Shown: positions 33,340 to 42,350 of the stretch, piece by piece
How the letters are laid out: each line of letters begins with the position of its first letter
Numbering within the stretch: position 1 is the first letter of the stretch
NCBI GenBank assembly: GCA_964019425.1
Contig: OZ025856.1
Span: forward strand, 558,001 to 622,000
Origin: Flectonema sp. DT1601
Lineage: Eukaryota > Euglenozoa > Diplonemea > Diplonemida > Diplonemidae
Direction: 5' to 3'
DNA length: 64,000 nt
Translations under genes and position numbers: made by a program
The notes under the pieces: model-generated
What the model was told of the DNA's origin: nothing
Database searches by the model: none
What the model saw: the letters and a program-made list of their open reading frames with translations, nothing else

Positions 33340-35448
33340 TTACAGCTTTGTGGCTTACTTATAGCTAGCTAGCTAATAGTCATTTTATTATATCTATTGT
33401 TGACAATGAGAGTTTTTTTTTTTTTTTTTCCTTCTTAAAGTATTGCCGCTTTTTCGATTTCTTTAAACGGCTGGGACACGTGTGTTTGGTTATTCTTTTA
33501 TGTTTAAAAGAAAGGAAGAAAAAAAAAAAAAAAAAAAAAAAAAAAAACAACGATAAACGCAAACTATTCAGATTGTTGGCAGCTTGTTTTTTTCTATTTT
33601 TTCTCTTTTTTTTTTTTTTTTTTTCTTCTTTTCGTCTTCGGTTTTTCTTTTTAGCAGGGGGGAAAACAACTTGTTCCTAGCTTTGATACAACACATATAT
33701 ATCTCAAACAGTTGACCCCCCTTGCAGGAGATTCGCATCTCCCTCATTCATTATTAAGATACGAAATGGAACCTTGAAATCGTTTTCTTAGATTTTCTGG
33801 TTCCGTGTCTTTACTTTTTTCGTTGTAATAAGTCACCACGCACACCCCTACGGGTTATGTCTCTGCAGCTGTCTTTGTTTTGCTGTGAGATGCTGTAGAG
33901 TAATATTTTCCTGGCTGGAGGGGGAAATAGTTTGTATTGATTACTTTGGGATAGGAAACCGCGCGGAACCTCTTCTTTTTAATTAAGGTTTCGTGCGTTT
34001 ACTTAAAAATCATCTTTTTCAGGAAATAGTTTTCTTTTTTAAATACATTTTTATCTTTTATCTTTTATTATTGTCCTTTCCTCCCGCTCCTCTCTATAGA
34101 AATGCTTCATAGCATCTTCTGCGTTTCTCCCCTCACTACATTAGTCAAAAACTAGCTCTCAAAAATAATGTTGGCATTGGCACTTATAACACATCAGGTG
34201 AATTGGTGTGTTATAGATGTCCCTTCCTTTTTTTCTTTCCCCCTTCCCTTCTCTGTAATCATTAAGTTAGTTGAGGTCATCGAGTGGGTCAGAATTGTCT
34301 TACGGGAAGTTAATCCTTTGAGCAATATTACAATTATAAAAGGGAAAAAAAAAAAAAAAAAAAAAACCCTTTATTTAATTAGATGATTGTCGGTGATTCC
34401 CTCTTTTCCTGTTTTTGATTCGTGCAATTTTTTTTACTTCGGGCCTGGGTCGTTACTATTTCTGGTTTAGCACATCTCTTCTTCGTGAGAGTCTCACGGT
34501 TGTGGCGCTGAATTACAACTGTGAGCTTCCCCAGAGGTTTGACTTCACTGACTTCAATAAAAAAAAAAAAAAAAAAAAAAGAAAACTTCGTAAAGAAGTC
34601 ACACAGGGTTTTCCCTTAACTGATTTTGTAAAGAAGTACTTGGTGCCTTTTTTTTTTTTTTAAATTTTTATTTATTCTAAAATTTATTTTAGAACGAAGT
34701 GATGGATCTCTAATGCACTCATTTATAGTAGTGAGTAACTTCCTTTAGCAAGCTGTCGTTTTATTTCGTTTTCCGTTTCGTTCTAGTTCGGAAGAAATGA
34801 AAATAAAGCACCTACTTCAAGCTGCTATTGTGAGAACCTCACTTTTTTTTTTTTTTTTAAATAATATTTTTTGTTTTAAAGAAAACCCCCTTCAGGTATT
34901 TGAGAGGAGGTGAGAGAAATAATGTTCATCTACCAAAACAGTTTTTATTTTGTACCTTGGCTCGAAAGACTGTATGGTACTAATTTAAATTGTAATGGGA
35001 TAGTTTTCATGTCTCTTGATTTCAACGTTTGTTGTAATCCTCCAACCAGTAGAAAGTGAACACCAGAAAACATTCGCGTCAAAATCTGTGGACCAGCCGT
35101 TTTATCGTTTTGTGGGACTAAGCTATTCCAACCGCATTTTGCAAAAAGGAAAGAAATATTGAATGAAAGGGGAAAAATAAATAAATAAATGAATAAAAAG
35201 CTGAACCTTTGCGGAAACAACGGAGGATGAAAACTGCCTCGTGAATCTCCCTCAGCACCCTCTCCATTCCTGATACCTCTGTTGCTTGGTGTAGGCCTCA
35301 AACTAATTCTTCCCAACACGGCTTTCTTATAAGTGCAAGTAGTGAGGTGTCTTCCTTTTGTGTGATCATCGCTGGCATTTAAGTTATTGAGTTCACTTCC
35401 TCTCACAGATTTATAATAATGTCGTAGTGGTGGTCCCTTACTTCAGTA
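29601..35448. other. Homopolymer-rich spacer, second half
   Basis: Same character as the preceding region, with long A or T runs about every 100-200 bases. No coding frame lacks homopolymer-encoded Phe/Lys stretches and I see no RNA gene. The last part will include the 5' flank of the metacaspase-like gene. Confidence 0.55.
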
Positions 35449-35478
35449 TGCTTTTTTTTTTACTTATTCTGCAAACAG
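35449..35478 (+). promoter_or_regulatory. Probable spliced-leader acceptor of the metacaspase-like gene
   Basis: A T-rich tract (35451-35469) ends in gcaaacag (AG at 35477-35478), 17 bases before the ATG at 35496. The upstream in-frame ATG at 35448 would translate the tract itself and be removed by trans-splicing, which decides the start. Confidence 0.6.
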
Positions 35479-35495
35479 TTGTACTCAACAATAAG

Positions 35496-38400
35496 ATGCC
35501 ACTTTCCCCACATCGGACTTCGAGTACCAGGCAGTGGGTAAGTGGTGTTCAGGCTGCCCCTCTACCTGGGACTCTATCTGGGGCTATGACTAGAGAGGGA
35601 GGTGGTTTTGGATTGTCTCCACAACCAATTGGAAACTTAACTCTATCCGGTACAAGTGTGAGAACACCAATTGACACTCGAGGAATAAAGGGAGCAGCAA
35701 AGATGCTGTTGATTGGCTGCACCTACAGAGATGACCCAGCTATGTACCTCCCTGGAGCTGTGCAGGATACCAGAGCTATGCAGCATTACTTAACGAGGGC
35801 AGGGTTCACTCCTGAAGAACGTCGGGTACTTATTGAAGATAACCCTGATGCTCTACCTACAAGGGTAAATATTTTATCAGCCCTCCGATGGCTCGTTCGT
35901 GGAGCAGTTCCTGGGGACGCTCTTTTTCTTCACTTCGCTGGTCATGGCGCCCACTCTGACTACATGTCTCACCAGGAAGAAGGTGAAGCCCTAGCACCAC
36001 TCGATTACAAGACAGCAGGTCTTATTTATGAAGAAGAGATCTACGACATCATAGCTGGAGGACTCTCAGGGGGTGCTAAAGTAACTTGTATATTTGATTG
36101 TGTGAAGGTAGGTAAAGTTATAGAACTTCCATACTCATTGACTGCTGACTCTGGTGGGTTTCGAATGACAGAAAATCAAGACCTCCTCGAACACCACATC
36201 CCTTCTCAAATCACAAGTATTACTTATGCTTCAGACACAGGTGCTGTAAATGGTTTGACTACGGCTTTTATCAGCACTTGTAATGCACATCCGGTTTGCA
36301 CATACAAACAACTCATCACTGACATGAGTGCTTTGATGGTTCAGAGGTTTGGTCCTGGAGCACCTGTACCAAGGCTTTCAAGTTCACGGGGATTCGAACT
36401 GGGTGATGTTTTTTCACTGTCAGCGATGCCGGAAGCTGTTGTGTTTCCTGTTGGAATGTCGAGTCCTCCGAATGGGTATCAACAGCCGAGAGCTGTGCAG
36501 GCTGTTCAGAGTAGGCCTCATATTCAATCACCTCACAGAAACATTCCCTCTCCACACAGAAACATTCCCTCACCGCATAGAAATATTCAATCTCCACACA
36601 GGGCTTTGACACCTCCTACATCTGGTCGTACTCCTGTTGCTATTCAAGGGGTACCAGACCCGTCAAACATCTCTGATGAGGTTGCTGGTGCAAGCAAGTC
36701 TCTCTTCATAAACATCACCTACGCAGACATGCCTTATCAGATTGACTATGATGATCCAAGAGAGCCTCACTCTAAAGCATTTCTACAATACATTTCTGAT
36801 ATTGGTTTCCAATCAAGAAATCAATACCTAAGTGAGGATGCAAAAGTTCAACATTTATACCCCACGAGAGCAAATATCATTCAGGCAATGAAATGGTTAG
36901 TGAAGGATGCTGTTCCTGGTGATGTTCTTTTATTATATTACAGTGGATATGGACCTTTTATACCACAGTATGATGTGGCGACTGTCACGGATGGTATCGC
37001 TCCTGTTGATTTTGAAACAAAAGGATTCATAACAGGAGATGAGATTCATAGTATTGTGCTTAGAAATCTTCCTTTAAAAACAAAAGTAATATTTGTGTGT
37101 GATTGCATGCATGGTGGTGATATTGTCAGAACTCCTTTTAGAATTTCGTGTTCTCCAACTGGAGGATCAACTGGTTTGTTATATGAACACGACGCTCATG
37201 GAATTGCTGATCAGACAAACGCAGACGTTGTCATCTTTTCAACAAAAACATCAGAATCACCTCACTCTGGGGCATTAACGAAATCTCTTATCAGTTCATT
37301 GGAAAGCGTTCCACAGCAGCCTGTTGGTCCTCTTCTTAAGACATTATTTCAAAGTATTCAATCGCACGCTCCTGACGTCACGTCTCCAGTCTTGCACAGC
37401 ACCTTCCGATTAGATGAGAGAGCTTTATTCTATTTTGGTATTCATCCACAAAACTTAAGAGGAAGGAAGGCACCAAAACCTGAACCAGCAGTGCTGTCAC
37501 CATCAAGACCTCTAGCAGCATCTGTCAAGAGTGCTACAGGTGAGGGTCAGAAGTTTACCCTTCCTGGCATCTATAAAGTTGAAGGGGTTGGCGATAGTGC
37601 CGCAGTGTTTATCGATAACTCAAACCCAACACGAGTGACGGTTTACGACACCGCAGAAGGTGAGCGAAAAGGAGATGTTTCGAGCAACGGATTACAAATA
37701 ACACTCGACGTTAGGAATCCACCACAGGACCCTGAAGAAGAACCTCAGGAGCTACCAGCTGTAGTGACAGCGGAATTCAGTCCAGAAACTGGTGTTCTAA
37801 CCTACAGCACTGGAGTAGCTTGGGTAAAAGAACAGCATGCTGCTGGTGTTGGTGAGACTGGTGGAAATCAACAAATAGCTAGTCCGCCATCGCATGTGAA
37901 TCCACTGCTTGATGCGGATCACCTCCCGAGGAGGAGGGAGGTGGTTCTGGGAGCTTCTAAGGCTCTTCTCGTAGGTATTAATTATAACCATTTATTAGAC
38001 TCTCGTGAAACGGTTCAGACCGCCTCAAGTTTTCTTCGTCGACAAGGATTTGAAGGAGAGATCAGAACACTTGTTGACATGGATGTGTCTCCGACAGATA
38101 TTTCCTATCCGAGTAGATCAAATATTATGACATCATTGAGATGGTTAGTCCGCGATGCTATACCTGGTGACGCTCTCTTCTTTATGTTTATTGGTGAGTG
38201 TCTCGACCAGGAACTATCTCCTGCTGATGCCCTCGTCTCAGGTACCATTGCAAGCGATGAATTATTGTCGACGTTTTCTCTTCTACCAAGTGGTACAAAG
38301 TTAACTATTGTATTGGACTCTAATATTTGTAGAGATGTTTCTTTAGGTTTTCCTTATCAATTTGTTGCATCACCTGACGGTGGATTCGCAACCAAAGAGA

Positions 38401-40025
38401 ATGTAATGACAAGAAGAGTGTTGTCAAATGTTATTGTCGTCAGTATGCCTGTTGGACCTGACGATGGTGTTTCTGGTGTGTTGAGCACTTCATTTATGAC
38501 TGTGATGAATACAATTCCAAGAGCAACTAATGAAGAAATGATATCTTCAATACGACAGCTATCAAGACAACGGTTGAGTAGCAATGCAATCGCAATTGGA
38601 ATTAGTAGCACTCAAAGGATACAACCAGTTGATCAGTTTTGTTTATCTGTCGAGTCAAAGCCATTGACCGTCGACTTACTCCAATTAGATGATCGAACTA
38701 ATGCAAAGAATCGAGCAGTCATTATCTCTGTGTCGTACAATTCCCGCCTTCCTTATGTTGAGGTAGCAGCCAGAGATATCGAAGCTCTCTTACTTAGAAA
38801 TGGTTTCTCTCAGAATGCTATAAAACTCCTTAGTGATAAAACGATTCTTCCGACTAAACAAAACATCTTATCAGCGATTAGATGGTTGACTACTAATACG
38901 GAGCCGGGGGATAATTTAATTTTATATTTTACTGGTTTTGGAGGAAAACCAACAGAACAAGCAACACCACCAGCAATTCAAGGAATAGCACCAGCTGATT
39001 GGCCGACTCATGGGGCGGTTACTGGTTCTGAATTGTATGCTGCTTTGGTGGAACCATTGCCTGCGGGGGTGAGTTTGTTGGGAATATTTGATTGTGTGTT
39101 TACTGCAACTCCAACAGGATTACCGTACACACTAACAGCAGAGAGAGATGGTGGGATGACTTACCAAACTTACCCTTCACAAGAAACAGCTGCTCATTGC
39201 GTGTTTCTAACAACAGCACCGTCTTCATCAGCTGTCGGTTCTAATGAATCGAATCCACTTCTTCCTCTTCAAGGAGTCTTAACTACTTCATTCATTCAAG
39301 CGATGCAAGGATCTCCATCTTATGGTCAATTACTTAATGCTGTCAGAGCTATTATGGCTGGTCAAATAGTTAACTCTGGACATGTCGCTCGACTACTTAG
39401 CAGTAGAAGGTTCTCAGAAACAGATGCTTTCATGATCCTTAACAGAAGTGGAGGTGCAATTCGACATCAATCTCCCGTCAGAATTACACATCCGCTGTCG
39501 AGTCCAGTATTAGAATCACCTGTTAGTGTGAAGTATCAAAGTCCTGTTTCGGGATATGGTGGTAGTCCAAGAAGACCTCCTCAAATGTTAGACCCGAATA
39601 GGAGAGCTGAGCTGCAGGGTGGGATGGTTGAGTTTAATAAAACACTAAACGACGCTCTTCACATTGCGAAGCATCGTAATGTCAATGGAGCTGCTGCTAA
39701 TGCGGGAAGACGATCTCCGTCACCTGTTGGGTTTCAACAACAACCAGATCCACCACCAGGTACGATAAGAAAACTTTTATTATCCTCAGTAAATGACCCT
39801 CTGGGAATGCGTCTCAATAGATCAGGAAACTCTATGATAGTCGAATCAGTTACTCCCAATTCCGCTGCTTTCAGAAGCGGAATAGTCCCTGGCGACGTCA
39901 TTCACGGTATAGGAGGGTACCCTGTTCATTCTTCAAATGATGTTCAGGCTGCAAGATCCCTCACCGTTCGCGGAGAAATGCTCGAAATCCCAATTGCCCT
40001 ATCTGCTGCCTCTTATTCGTACTAA
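35496..40025 (+). CDS. Four-domain metacaspase-like protein with C-terminal PDZ domain, 1509 aa
   Basis: Four tandem C14 p20-like domains lie at about residues 66-308, 398-650, 818-1054 and 1071-1315. Each shows the family pattern: a first strand (MLLIGCTY and similar), an RxNI-SALRWLV helix, PGD-L-L-F, then the two active-site loops. Domain 1 keeps the His (FAGHG, His150), but the Cys loop reads FDCVKVG, with Val in the usual Cys position. Domain 2 has SGYG (Tyr485) and CDCMHGG. Domain 3 has IGEC (Glu901) and LDSNIC. Domain 4 has TGFG (Phe1148) and FDCVFT. So no domain keeps the standard dyad. A Ser/Pro/His linker has four PHRNI-like repeats (about 343-370), an unrecognised beta-rich stretch spans about 685-780, and a PDZ domain (LGMRL, then SGIVPGDVI) spans about 1425-1503. 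A pseudoprotease scaffold is inferred. The gene is intronless. Confidence 0.85.
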   Translation: MPLSPHRTSSTRQWVSGVQAAPLPGTLSGAMTREGGGFGLSPQPIGNLTLSGTSVRTPIDTRGIKGAAKMLLIGCTYRDDPAMYLPGAVQDTRAMQHYLTRAGFTPEERRVLIEDNPDALPTRVNILSALRWLVRGAVPGDALFLHFAGHGAHSDYMSHQEEGEALAPLDYKTAGLIYEEEIYDIIAGGLSGGAKVTCIFDCVKVGKVIELPYSLTADSGGFRMTENQDLLEHHIPSQITSITYASDTGAVNGLTTAFISTCNAHPVCTYKQLITDMSALMVQRFGPGAPVPRLSSSRGFELGDVFSLSAMPEAVVFPVGMSSPPNGYQQPRAVQAVQSRPHIQSPHRNIPSPHRNIPSPHRNIQSPHRALTPPTSGRTPVAIQGVPDPSNISDEVAGASKSLFINITYADMPYQIDYDDPREPHSKAFLQYISDIGFQSRNQYLSEDAKVQHLYPTRANIIQAMKWLVKDAVPGDVLLLYYSGYGPFIPQYDVATVTDGIAPVDFETKGFITGDEIHSIVLRNLPLKTKVIFVCDCMHGGDIVRTPFRISCSPTGGSTGLLYEHDAHGIADQTNADVVIFSTKTSESPHSGALTKSLISSLESVPQQPVGPLLKTLFQSIQSHAPDVTSPVLHSTFRLDERALFYFGIHPQNLRGRKAPKPEPAVLSPSRPLAASVKSATGEGQKFTLPGIYKVEGVGDSAAVFIDNSNPTRVTVYDTAEGERKGDVSSNGLQITLDVRNPPQDPEEEPQELPAVVTAEFSPETGVLTYSTGVAWVKEQHAAGVGETGGNQQIASPPSHVNPLLDADHLPRRREVVLGASKALLVGINYNHLLDSRETVQTASSFLRRQGFEGEIRTLVDMDVSPTDISYPSRSNIMTSLRWLVRDAIPGDALFFMFIGECLDQELSPADALVSGTIASDELLSTFSLLPSGTKLTIVLDSNICRDVSLGFPYQFVASPDGGFATKENVMTRRVLSNVIVVSMPVGPDDGVSGVLSTSFMTVMNTIPRATNEEMISSIRQLSRQRLSSNAIAIGISSTQRIQPVDQFCLSVESKPLTVDLLQLDDRTNAKNRAVIISVSYNSRLPYVEVAARDIEALLLRNGFSQNAIKLLSDKTILPTKQNILSAIRWLTTNTEPGDNLILYFTGFGGKPTEQATPPAIQGIAPADWPTHGAVTGSELYAALVEPLPAGVSLLGIFDCVFTATPTGLPYTLTAERDGGMTYQTYPSQETAAHCVFLTTAPSSSAVGSNESNPLLPLQGVLTTSFIQAMQGSPSYGQLLNAVRAIMAGQIVNSGHVARLLSSRRFSETDAFMILNRSGGAIRHQSPVRITHPLSSPVLESPVSVKYQSPVSGYGGSPRRPPQMLDPNRRAELQGGMVEFNKTLNDALHIAKHRNVNGAAANAGRRSPSPVGFQQQPDPPPGTIRKLLLSSVNDPLGMRLNRSGNSMIVESVTPNSAAFRSGIVPGDVIHGIGGYPVHSSNDVQAARSLTVRGEMLEIPIALSAASYSY

Positions 40026-40210
40026 TTATTTTACATTCATTATTGCTGTTGTTGTACTTATTTTATTATTAGAATTTACTGTTATTAGAATTGCTTTTTT
40101 TATTTTATTTTATTTTATATTTTTTCTTTTTTTTTTGGTGTTGTAAAAAAAAGATTAAAAGAAAAAGAACTAGAACTCAATAAGGATGAGTACGAAGAAA
40201 TGTGTGCAGT

Positions 40211-40244
40211 CACTTCTTTTTTCTGACACGTATCTCACTCTCAG
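40211..40244 (+). promoter_or_regulatory. Probable spliced-leader acceptor of the CX9C gene
   Basis: A pyrimidine-rich tract ends in ctcag (AG at 40243-40244), 18 bases before the ATG at 40263. The 237-base gap after the metacaspase-like stop is otherwise T-rich. Confidence 0.55.
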
Positions 40245-40262
40245 AATACTACTTCGTCAAAT

Positions 40263-40487
40263 ATGCCTAATGAATTGAAGGTTCCAGAGTACTTCCCTCT
40301 GACTGTCGCTTCTTGCGAAGATGAGGCAGAGACGTTCTTCGCTTGTTTTAACACGAAAGGGTCCATGACTTCCCCAGAAGATTGTGATGCTGGAAGACGG
40401 GGTCTGCAAGAATGTAAGAAAGAGCTATTCGGTTATGAGAAGTGTATGAACAAACATGTATGTGAGAGCAAGCACTGGGTGTCTTAG
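40263..40487 (+). CDS. Small twin CX9C (CHCH-type) protein, 74 aa
   Basis: Two Cys pairs are each separated by nine residues (CEDEAETFFAC and CDAGRRGLQEC), followed by a third pair in CMNKHVC. Twin CX9C proteins fold as disulfide-held helical hairpins. They are normally imported into the mitochondrial intermembrane space by the Mia40/Erv1 route and often assist respiratory-chain assembly. Length (74 aa) and the lack of a cleavable leader fit that class. The precise member cannot be named. It lies 237 bases after the metacaspase-like gene, same strand, stop TAG. Confidence 0.75.
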   Translation: MPNELKVPEYFPLTVASCEDEAETFFACFNTKGSMTSPEDCDAGRRGLQECKKELFGYEKCMNKHVCESKHWVS

Positions 40488-42350
40488 GAGGAAGAAACCG
40501 CTTTTTGTAAAGGTACATCTCCAATGGCAGCCCTCGAGTACAACAGTTCACTTATTAAGTTTAGATAACATTCGTTTCGGAGAGTGGAAGGCAGCCTCCC
40601 GAAGATGATCATCACTGCGACGTATTATAGTTGCGAACTTCTTGTGTGGCTTGTTGGCACTCTATCGGAATTATGTTTAGCTGTTAGACAGCGACAAAGA
40701 AACGTTTCGTTCCCTTTTTTTTTTTTTTTTTTTGCAAACCCAACGATTGGTTTCGTGTTAGTCATTTCATCTTCTTGCTTACAGTAAAGATAAATAATTA
40801 ATATAACACTAATTGTAACTCAGCAGTTACAAAAAATATGGCTTAAATGGTAAGCAGGCTACTTGTGATTGTGTTACTACTGTTGGGTCGTGTTTCTTTA
40901 TAAATCTCCTTTCCCCGCAGAAAAGCTTTTTTTTCAAGGAATTGTTGATTTTAAGCAAGTAATTTGTAGGTGAAACCCCTCTGCTGTTTTACCCTGGTTT
41001 TGGTTTCCCAGGGCTCACGATTAATTCAAAATTGAATACTCGCACTGAATGACAGCACAGAAAAAGATGTACGGCTAAGTTAGAAACATGTATTTTTATG
41101 TAAAAGTATTTACGTCAATCACAGTGTGTCTTCCTACATTAACATTACCTTTAGTTAACACGCAGAAAAGTACACTGTTTTTACATTGTCAAAGTTTCAC
41201 CCCGCAGAAAAGTAGCTATAGTTTAGTTTTCGTTGCGGTAAGAAAAAAAAAAAAAAAAAAAAATAGGCAAAAGGCGCTCAACTATGTTCAGGTGGCCTCA
41301 GTGGCATTATGAGCCCTAATTTCACGCTTCTTCGAAAAGTAAAATTATTGAACCCGTGAGTATAATTATAATTATGTACAGGGCAATAGTGAAATGGAAG
41401 AATACGATTCCACCCGTCAGTTTACACGTGCACCGTCCGAACCCCAACATGCGGGAAAAAGACGAAGAAAAGCAAAGGGTGCTCTCACAGATGATAAAGA
41501 CTTCTGCAAGCTTTGTGGGTAATTTACTCACATGTAAACGCCTTCTTTATGGGGAGACTCTCTAACACAATTGTGTTTGTCAAATGTCCAAGAAACTGCT
41601 GAGGGACTTATTTTTAACTATGCAAGACAAGAGGGGTGGTGAGACTTGGGAGGTTTTTAATTCAAAGAGAGTCCCTGTTTTATGAACCTGTTGTTACTTA
41701 CTTGGTCAGGCGAAGTGTGTAATGGTTGACTGTGGCTCCGTATTTCAAAGTGCGGTGGAATATTTGTCAATTCCCCTCTTGTCTTGGGGGGAGAATTTGG
41801 CAGACGCAAGCCCCCCTTGACGAGACTATAAGCGAAACCTACACTCTGTCGTATTACATTATACCCTGGTTTTGGTTTCCCAGGGCTCACGATTAATTCG
41901 TAATTGAATAACTCGATTCCGTGCACTGCACTGAATGACAACACGGAAAAAGAGACATGTATGCAGCTAAGTTAGAAACATTGATTGTAATGTAGAGCAA
42001 GTAAGTCAATTGCAGAGTGTTAGCCTGTATTAACATTTTAGTCACTGTGTCATGAGTTTTTTAATTTCATTATTGAGTTCTGATACAATACAAGAGATTT
42101 ATATTCGTATGAACCTAATCAAACAGTCTTCCCCCCTTGCACTCTTCTCAGCTTGGTAAGGGGGGGGAAAAAAAAAAAAATGTCATGGCTTCATAATTCA
42201 TTTTTGAATTTCGAAACAGGGTAGCCTTAGTGCCACATCACATGGACAATCATCCCTTTGTGAAATTGATGTACACAGTCAGCTTGGATTGAGAAATCTG
42301 ACAAATGGTTCTATTATCGTTTTTCATTCACATAGACTAAACAGAACAAA
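40488..42350 (+). repeat. RHS 5' flank module, copy A
   Basis: No gene. It holds two diverged relatives of the 352-bp repeat (about 40931-41160 and 41826-42130), a ~45-bp dispersed repeat (41173-41202), an A run (41240-41262), and the gaatttggc/gacgcaagcc motif (41793-41819). From 41098 on it is almost identical to 51538-52790 upstream of RHS copy B. A pyrimidine tract and AG (42334-42335) lie 15 bases before the RHS ATG. Confidence 0.7.

Noticed and set aside
24061-35406. Numerous 60-165 codon ORFs in the large spacer on both strands
   Set aside because: They consist mainly of poly-Phe and poly-Lys from T and A runs and show no motif or conserved start context.
35427-35495. Earlier starts for the metacaspase-like gene (GTG 35427, ATG 35448) giving a hydrophobic leader
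   Set aside because: The leader is encoded by the pyrimidine tract before a good AG acceptor; the ATG at 35496 is the first after it.
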